A DNA stretch of 64,000 nucleotides. It comes from Pollenia angustigena (Eukaryota; Arthropoda; Insecta; Diptera; Polleniidae). This document shows positions 57,180 to 64,000 of the stretch, piece by piece (position 1 is the first letter of the stretch; each line of letters starts with the position of its first letter). Made by a program: the position numbers and the translations under genes. The stretch is taken from contig OV884059.1 of the NCBI GenBank assembly GCA_930367215.1, forward strand, positions 71,023,393 to 71,087,392, read 5' to 3'. The notes under the pieces were generated by a model. It saw only the letters and a program-made list of their open reading frames with translations. It was not told the DNA's origin and did not search any database.

Positions 57180-58740
57180 TTAATGCCATATCAATATATT
57201 TTTATACCCTTCAGCACAGGTATATATGGTTGTATGTATAAGTTTATCATTCCGTTTGCAATTTCTACAATATTGATATTTGACCCTATAAAGTATACAT
57301 ATTTGGGATCCCGCCAAGCTTTTATTATTGTTCAATTATGAAGACACGTTGCTCTATCGTGTAAAGTTCCATTTTTACTAACCCTAAGCTGTCAGCTGTC
57401 AAATTTTTGTTTTAGGGCTGCCAACACTTTACTGCACAAATGGCAGCAAATTAAAATCTTGCTTTAACTTTGGGACACCCTTTATTGCATATTTTTATTT
57501 TCGAGTAATGTTATCGGCAGGTATTTTGAAACATACCGATATTTGCGGTGCTGGGCACAAGCAATAGGGCAGAAGAGGTATCCTAAATATATATATATAT
57601 TTTTTTTTTTTGAGTGTAATTTAAATTTTCTTAAATCCTTTTCATATGACTGCATAAATACGTGGACTCTTATGTAAATACGTTTGTAAAGTTGCATGTA
57701 TGCATGTGTCTCAGTATATTTGCCACAATGTCTGTCTTTTGTATTAAGTGGCTTTTTGTTTGCAGCAACATTCTTTGAATAGCACACATGAAAATAAATC
57801 ATGTGTTGCAGCTGCGTTTAAACTGCAATTTGTTTGTTAAGAAGTGACGGTTTTGCAACCCTCTTCTCCTCCCCTTCTTCCCCTTCACCACATACAAAAT
57901 ATGTATAAAAAAAGAAAATCTAAAATAAAACTAAACTTGAAATCAGTTCAAGTTTAAAACAGTTAACAAAATCTGCGGAAAAAATGCAGTAAATGTTTTT
58001 AATACATGCACGTTTTGCCAGAGATTAAAAATTATGAACAAGAAGATCTGGTCAAAATAGTAAAAGTTTTGTTGTTGCTTTTTTATCATATTTTGCAACT
58101 CCATCCAGTCAGCGGTTATCATGATTATTTAAGTGAAACTTTATTTCGGTTTTTTATTTTTTAATTCGTTGCGATTTGTTTCTACAAAATTTTAGCATAT
58201 GTATGCGACGAATAACTATCGATTTGTGATATAAATCTGATAAAACGACAACTTAATTGTGATAAGAATTTATTTAGAATAAACAAATTTAGTTTATGGC
58301 CACAATCTGAACGAGTGACTTGTAAATTGTTAATTGAAGCCAACAAAGAGAGAAAATTTTTGTTTTGAAATTGTTAAATTTAATTTTATGTTCGTATGTA
58401 GATGCATTTTTTTAGTATTTCTAAAGCTTTTATGTGCATTTTTGCATGTCATGTTATGAAAAAAATGGAGAAATTGCGGTTTAAATGAATTCTTTATTAC
58501 AATTTCCTTTGTTTTACAGAATTAAAAGAAAATTAGCTGATTGTTTTTTAATAAAATTCACAAGCAATTGTTATAAATTCGAAGAAATGAGATGACTTTG
58601 TGCACTACGTCAGTGGATGGTATTTTAAGTTTGCTGGTCATTAAAAGTTAAATTTTAATTTTATTCCAAAAGTTATTTAGAATAAATACGGTGTTCATCC
58701 GTTCGGTATTACATAGAACAGTTCTATATTTTAGTGTTAA
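57180..58740. other. Non-coding stretch
   Basis: 57205-57480 resembles the dispersed R-type repeat ('tttataccctt', 'gaccctataaagta'). 57580-57610 has (TA)n then poly-T. 57860-57890 is pyrimidine-rich ('ctcttctcctccccttcttc'). No exon is recognised, although the first exon of the ZP gene could lie in or upstream of here. Confidence 0.4.
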
Positions 58741-59120
58741 TTGTTTTATATTCAACATTTTTTATTTTTCGAATTTATTCTATGAGCTAAATTTCAGTTA
58801 TATATTTTATAAAGCTTTTTTGTAATAGTCCTATTCGTTCAATTATTCAGAAATGACTTTATACACTACCAGACTATTATATTGTATTTTCTTGTTACAT
58901 ATTACCTTAGCTTTCCTTTGGACAGCAATGAGGTATATTATATGTACAGAAAAATTTACAATTATTAGATACCAGCAGAATGTAATGCATTTTCTGGCCC
59001 GCTACGGCCTTCGTCAGTATTCTTTGTGTCACACAGGATAGTGATACTTTATAAATTGAATGTTTTTAACTCAACAATTTTAACAAATAGAAACTGGGAA
59101 TTATTTCCAGGTAACTGTAC
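58741..59120 (+). mobile_element. Element X, second (rearranged) copy
   Basis: 58741-58900 matches the arm of the element at 890-1650 ('ctatgagctaaatttcag', 'tttatacactaccagact'). 58905-59010 matches its centre in inverse order ('ggacagcaatgaggtatatt', 'accagcagaatgtaatgc'). 59075-59110 matches its outer flank ('aaatagaaactgggaat'). Only one arm is present. Confidence 0.75.
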
Positions 59121-59757
59121 TTTACTGTACTGTACTGTACTGTTTTTAATAAATACGCTCAAACAAATACAGACTCCCAACTTATCAGACCTTTTTTATT
59201 ACTGGGGTTTTAAAATTTTTCTTTCTCAAAAATTTTCAGTTCTTAAAAAACTGCAGACGAAATCAAAAACTGTCAAACAAAAAACGAACAAAAAACGAAT
59301 TAAATGTAAACACTGTGAGTGTTTACATTTAATTAATCAGAAGTAAGTCTGCTTTCACACGTTCTTTTTGATGCTTAACTCTTGTGTTTTTATGATAGAG
59401 CAGAAAGACGATGCTCGTACTTGGTCAGTACGCTTTGTGTTTGTTTCTTTTCTTTTTCTCTTTGATTCGGTGTGAATAAAATTGTTGTTGTTTTATACTG
59501 AATGCTGCGTGTGATAACATTGGCAATTTCTAAAGGGAATTGAAAAGAAGTTAAGCATTCAAAGATGAAACATGTAAATTCAGACTAAAGGAAATAGTTT
59601 TTATTTTTTTGGCCAATGACAAATGAAAAAGTGATAGAAATGACAGTTTTTCTAATTTGACTGCAGTTTCTAAAACGCAGAAAATTTCCAAAAACTTTGC
59701 CAGTTTTTTTTCACACTTTGCCAGTTTTTTTCAGAACGTCTTAAGTTATGTTTACAC
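59121..59757. other. Non-coding stretch
   Basis: Contains 'gtactgtactgtactgt' at 59127-59143 and a hairpin near 59302-59335 ('aaatgtaaacactg'/'cagtgtttacattt'-type). No gene. Confidence 0.45.
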
Positions 59758-59760
59758 TTA

Positions 59761-60026
59761 ATCTGAGTTCATACTCATACTCATGTCTTATTGACAAGAT
59801 TGCTACTTTATAGGCGAGAGGGACGAGGGGAAAAGAAACGAGTACACAGATGCATGTGCTGTCTTTACGTTTTGCTTTTTCATTCGTTGTTTAATTTTGT
59901 TATTGTTTTCAATATCAAAAAATCACATGTCGTCAACATAACATGAATCATTTGAACGCCAATTCATGTTAAAAGAAGAAAAAGGAAGGATCTTGTCAAT
60001 AAGACTTGAGCCGTATGAACTCAGAC
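59761..60026. mobile_element. Harbinger-like MITE, family H1, copy 2 (266 bp)
   Basis: About 95% like 18056-18318 over its length, with TTA on both sides (59758-59760 and 60027-60029). The left TIR has a small local change ('catactcatactcatg'). Confidence 0.92.
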
Positions 60027-60029
60027 TTA

Positions 60030-61189
60030 ACAAATATTTGACGAAGAAATCTGAAAACAGGTGATCACTAAATTGATCAATCTTTAGTTTTTTTTTTACA
60101 ACTTTTATTGTTTGCAGAATCAAGCAATTATTTTATTAAACTAGTGGTTATGTATGGATCTTCTTCTTAAGTTTTTTGTTGAGAGAAGAAGAGCATGTTT
60201 TATTTCCCTTTCACCAATAAACTCGGACTTTCTCAAAGAAAACTTTCATAGTGTAAGCCCAGACTTCTTACTTGGAAAAGTATAAAAGATCTAACTGCGT
60301 AATTTATTCGCTCGAGTACACAATATTGTTTAAATCCAAATCTTTTGGAAAACATGAAGTTAAATTGATATTGTCAAAAGTTTTCAATAATTGAGTTGGT
60401 TATAAAATGGACAGAAGAAATTTAATGCTGTTATTTAAAGTCCGTATTATCTCGTCAGTGCTTCCCGAGTTTATCCTACATACAACTCTCAAGTTCCCAA
60501 ATTGTTTTAAAAAAAGTTCACAAAAATAGCTAAAATCCATTCCAAAATAGCAAAAAGAAATATTTTTTGCGGTTAAAGAGACGTTAAAATATGCGTATTG
60601 AATTAAATGGAATGAATAAATTCTTAAAATATAAAATATGTATTTGGAACATCTTTTCGTGTGTGTGTTTTACTGTTCTCATTGGTCTATTCGCAAAGTA
60701 TCATATTTTTGTATGCCTTTAACTAATATTAAAACCAATATTGTATATAAATATTGTTTCGAGTAAAATTTCTGTAGTTAGGTTATAAAGTCACCTTAAA
60801 TATAAGACCCCTCACTTAAATCACTTTTTTACGAAAAAAGTATATATGGGGTCATATATAAGTCATATCGTCATAATGTCGCAAACTATATTTTACAATT
60901 GTTTAAAAAAAATATTGTTGTGTTTCAAACCAAATAAAAATGTTAATGCTGTGTTCATTGATTCGTCATAGCCATACCGTAGAAATCTAAATTATAAGCG
61001 GTTGCCCACAGCAGTCATATATATATATTTCTTGTAATTATTTAAGACATATGACTTTACAACTTTATGACAACCTTGTGAATCCCCCAATAATATAGAT
61101 GTAAATGTCTAGATAATATTCGACCCAAATAATTTTTATTATATGAATCTTAACTCCATAATTTTGTTTTATCGGGCCCATGATTGGCC
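60030..61189. other. Non-coding stretch
   Basis: No credible exon. Short (AT)n at 61018-61027. The frame 59923-60123 overlaps the MITE and is fortuitous. Confidence 0.4.
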
Positions 61190-61555
61190 ATGGGCCCCAA
61201 ACAGGGTACACTCTGGAAAAGTTTTTGTGTATACTCTGGTAATGGTAACAAATGGTCGGGCTTAACCGACTATACTTTCCTCATTGTTCTTTATGGCTTA
61301 AGGCATACTAAAGTGTTTTCCGATAGTAGGCTTTATTTGCGGATTATGGAAAATTATGAACTGATTTTCACTGACTTTAGCCATATAATTTCAACAGACA
61401 GACGGGCATGGCTAAATCGATTTAAAATGAGTAAAGAAACCAGCATAAGTATACCTTATGAAGTCTTAGATGAATATTCAAAAAGTTTGAAATGGAATGG
61501 CAAACTTAGTACAACCTGATTAACCACTCATAATGGAGGGTGTAAAAACATGTAG
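61190..61555 (+). repeat. Dispersed repeat R, copy 2
   Basis: Shares 'ggccatgggccccaaa' with the site at 12436 and 'gggcatggctaaatcgat' and 'ggaatggcaaacttagta' with 27545-28225. The open frame 61184-61519 is this repeat read through, not a gene. Confidence 0.65.
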
Positions 61556-61904
61556 GGTGTAATCTAATTAGCCTTCAGTAAAAGAAATATTCGCTGAAAT
61601 ATTTTTTCTTATATTGTTCTTAATTTTCTTCTACATACTTTTTAACAACGTTTGTTCTATTTTTAAAAAGTTGTTTTTTTTAGACACAAAGTGATTGTTT
61701 TTAGCAAAATTATTATTTACAAAGCCATTCTCATAGATTTTAATTATAAATTCCATTTACTACACAGACAAGTGGTTTTTTTTTTTTTTTTTGAGCAAAA
61801 AGTACATTTATTCATACATACAGACATACATTCCTGTAAATATTCTCAAACTTGTGCAAATAATAATTAATTATTTTTCTCTTCTTTTTGTTTTTTCGTT
61901 ACAG

Positions 61905-62270
61905 TTTAGTTTAGTTTTAGCTGGTAATGAATTATGGCCAATGGAAAGGCCAGATGGTATGCCAAACATAGTCTCATTAGAAGTGATGTGCGGTAAGGAT
62001 CACATGGATGTACATTTAACATTTTCCCATCCATTTGAGGGTATTGTTAGTTCAAAGGGTATGTGTTACTTGTGTTTTATAAATATTTTTAAGTTTTCAT
62101 TTGAACTTTGTACTTTTTGTGTTTTTTTTTTTTTAATTTTAGGTCAACACAGTGATCCACGTTGCGTTTATGTACCTCCTTCGACGGGTAAAACTTTCTT
62201 CTCATTCAGAATATCATATTCAAGATGTGGCACCAAACCAGATTTAAATGGACAGTTTTATGAAAATACG
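61905..62270 (+). CDS. ZP-domain protein (dusky/dusky-like/miniature type), two exons, partial
   Basis: Exon a (61905-62058) follows a polypyrimidine tract ending 'cgttacag' and encodes 'FSLVLAGNELWPMERPDG' through 'VSSKG'. Exon b (62143-62270) follows 'aattttag' and encodes 'QHSDPRCVYVPPSTGKTF' through 'GQFYENT'. The 84 bp intron (gtatgt...ag) splits a Gly codon, and a donor 'gttagt' follows exon b. 'LEVMCGKDHMDVHLTFSHPF', with Cys residues at the start of the ZP fold, matches the highly conserved insect dusky/miniature group. These are membrane-anchored ZP proteins that shape the apical extracellular matrix and cuticle of wing hairs and bristles. Whether it is dy, dyl or m cannot be decided here. 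The signal-peptide exon upstream and the remaining ZP and transmembrane exons downstream were not found in the window. Confidence 0.9.
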
Positions 62271-63088
62271 GTTAGTGGAACTTTCGTTGCGAATTCAGTT
62301 TTCTAGAGATTATTGTCGTTTTAAATTTAACTTAAGGGTAAAACAGACATTACAAATGGCTTGGCAAACACCCACTTTGATTCCGTTTTGTGTCGCCAAT
62401 AAACAACACAAACATGTTTTTTACAAACATTAAATTTTTGATTTGCTTTCAATGAACGCAGACGACGAAATTGCTGCGATTGTTTTTTCAAACGAAGTAG
62501 AAATATAAAATAAAGAAAACAATTTGGCGTAAAGTATAGTTTAACCCACAGAACACACAGAGGCGTCACGAGACAGAAAATATTGTGTTTTTTTCTTCCA
62601 AAGCTGCCCTTTTTGCATTTTGATCACGCAATTTGTGTTGATAGAAGCGGCCTGTTTTTACACATTGCCCCTTCACTACCAAAAACCTTATCTTTCTCTT
62701 TCTTCGAAAGCTGTCCTCGCAAATGATTTAGGCATTTTTCATACATCACTTTTTTCATTTCTGTATGCTTTGTGGTTTAAACAACGAACTGTTTTGTGTC
62801 AAACAATGCTGCTTAAAAAATTAGAATTTACGACTGAAAATGATTTAAGTGCTTCTCCTTCAACGCATTTACACTGCAAAATTTTCGATGAAATTATAAC
62901 GTTTAGAACTAGAGACACCACAACAAATTTGACAAATATCCAACATGTCTGCCAAATATCAAAATTTTTACTATTTCTACAAACATGCTTCAAATGTTTG
63001 TCCCAACAGCAAACACCCTAACTAAGAACACAAAACAATTGTATAAACAAAAAAATTTGACATGTTTGCCAAGCACTTTGTGTGGTTT
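62271..63088 (+). other. Presumed intron of the ZP gene, non-coding
   Basis: No continuation exon is seen. 62358 ('cttggcaaacaccc') and 63068 ('gtttgccaag') are partly inverted, which could mark an insertion. Frames here (62620-63021) are fortuitous. Confidence 0.4.
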
Positions 63089-63162
63089 GCTCCGATTTTT
63101 TTGACGATTTTTCAAAACGAGAAAGCTGACGATTTTTTTTACAAATTTTTCTGGCAGCCCTG
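63089..63162. mobile_element. hAT-like terminus with 'atcgtca' words
   Basis: 'ctggcagccctg' at the right is the inverse of 'cagggctgccag'. Inside it are 'tgacgatttttttt' and 'tttttgacgatttttc'. The same terminus lies at 21656-21668 and a relative bounds 42442-43923. The opposite end was not located. Confidence 0.55.
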
Positions 63163-64000
63163 GATATTTTAAGGCATTTGCGTTGCTTTTTTCCAGACTC
63201 CCACATACGATCTCTTGCGCTTCTTCCGGCCGTAATGAATCCATTTTGTAACGCCGATAATAATTTAATACAAATCTGACTTCATTTTATGGGGTTCAAG
63301 CTTTTTTAGACATGTTTAAACATTGGTATTTTTTAGTTTTTAACTCGCGTGGTATTTAATTTCCTTGCTTTAAATGAATGACTCCCAATGATTGTTTAAG
63401 TTTTTATTGAGCTTGCAAACAATTTTCATGAAGAAATTCCTATAATTCATTATCTTTAAAAATATTCATCGCTGACCTGGGCGGTCTTTGTCTTCAGTGT
63501 CCAAATTACCTTCAATGGAATATATTTAAGAAAAGCAGTCGATATGCAGTTTTTTCAAATTAAAAGTTTTGCTTTCCAGCTTTTTTACAACTTATGCTTT
63601 AGAAAGGTTATTCAGGAAATCTTTTTGCATTACTTTTACACCATCTTTACAACAGACATGAATTTCTGTTAAAACAGGATGTCAAGACTTCATGTTAAAC
63701 TTTTAATATCTTAATGGTGGAGTACCGTACTCATGTTAATATTAATATTTGCCGTTTAAAAAAAAGCAACAAAAGTATGTACTGCTGTCAAGCTAAAACA
63801 TCATTTCATGTTATAAACTAGTTGGCAATAAAATTTGACAGTTAAGTACATACATAATTATTTCCAAGGTTATGGCTTGTGGAGCCCTATTTAACATTTT
63901 TTTAGCGTTTCGTGTTGGAAAAATGGGTAAAAATTAATGTTCGAAAAGAAAAAATTTACTGTTAAAAATAAATAATAAAAAAAGAACTTAAATTGCACAC
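63163..64000. other. Non-coding, presumed ZP-gene intron
   Basis: No exon recognised up to the window end. Confidence 0.4.

Noticed and set aside
61184..61519. 111-aa open frame
   Set aside because: It is dispersed repeat R read through; the same sequence pattern occurs at 27545-28225.
1..64000. CRISPR array, bacterial operon or viral integration
   Set aside because: No spaced direct repeats, no bacterial gene layout and no virus-like structural gene seen; all reverse transcriptases present are non-LTR type.

Overview
The window looks like nuclear DNA of a higher (brachyceran, probably calyptrate) fly. It is AT-rich, with short (60-90 bp) introns and long non-coding stretches. It carries two clearly insect gene families (DHRS11/farnesol-dehydrogenase-like SDRs and a dusky/miniature-type ZP-domain gene) and a very dense mix of Jockey, RTE, R1/LOA-like, hAT, mariner, Harbinger-like and Helitron remains typical of large fly genomes. 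The species assignment is inference; no sequence search was possible. No rRNA gene, CRISPR array or canonical functional tRNA was seen.

Host genes. Four members or relics of one SDR family lie spread through the first 36 kb: copy A (14731-15512, minus, in-frame stop), relic D (21770-22130, minus), complete copy B (28606-29419, minus, 249 aa) and complete copy C (34838-35667, plus, 250 aa). A, B and C share one short intron at the same codon. B and C are divergently oriented. Near the right end, two exons of a ZP-domain cuticle/apical-matrix gene (61905-62270, plus) are present; its first and later exons were not found in the window.

Mobile elements, left to right. 0.9-1.6 kb: inverted-repeat element with a smaller MITE inside. 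1.7-2.2 kb: MITE. 3.7-5.2 kb: internally deleted mariner-like transposase with a foldback insertion. 5.3-7.4 kb: degraded non-LTR element. 12.4-13.8 kb: hAT element with a nested MITE. 19.3-20.6 kb: broken RAG1-core/Transib-like transposase. 21.4-21.7 kb: reverse-transcriptase scrap inside a MITE-like sequence. 23.8-26.7 kb: non-LTR element split by a hAT element that is itself split by a mariner. 32.7-34.2 kb: hAT element. 35.9-36.8 kb: hAT element. 37.1-48.3 kb: a nest of nests. Apparent outer hAT ends enclose a nearly intact Jockey, a 2.5 kb TIR element holding a hAT holding a Helitron tail, and a 1.8 kb TA-flanked element whose tRNA-like sequence is split by another hAT. 51.5-52.1 kb: R1/LOA-like retroelement tail with telomere-like CCTAA repeats. 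53.8-55.6 kb: RTE-like fragment with hAT and TIR elements. 56-60 kb: Harbinger-like MITEs.

Overall this is a small SDR tandem cluster, inflated and partly inactivated, followed by a transposon graveyard and the start of a ZP gene. The most notable items are the RAG1-like relic, the exactly datable nested insertions, the same stop codon in two SDR copies, foldback MITEs whose arms changed together, and telomere-type pentamers in a fly.
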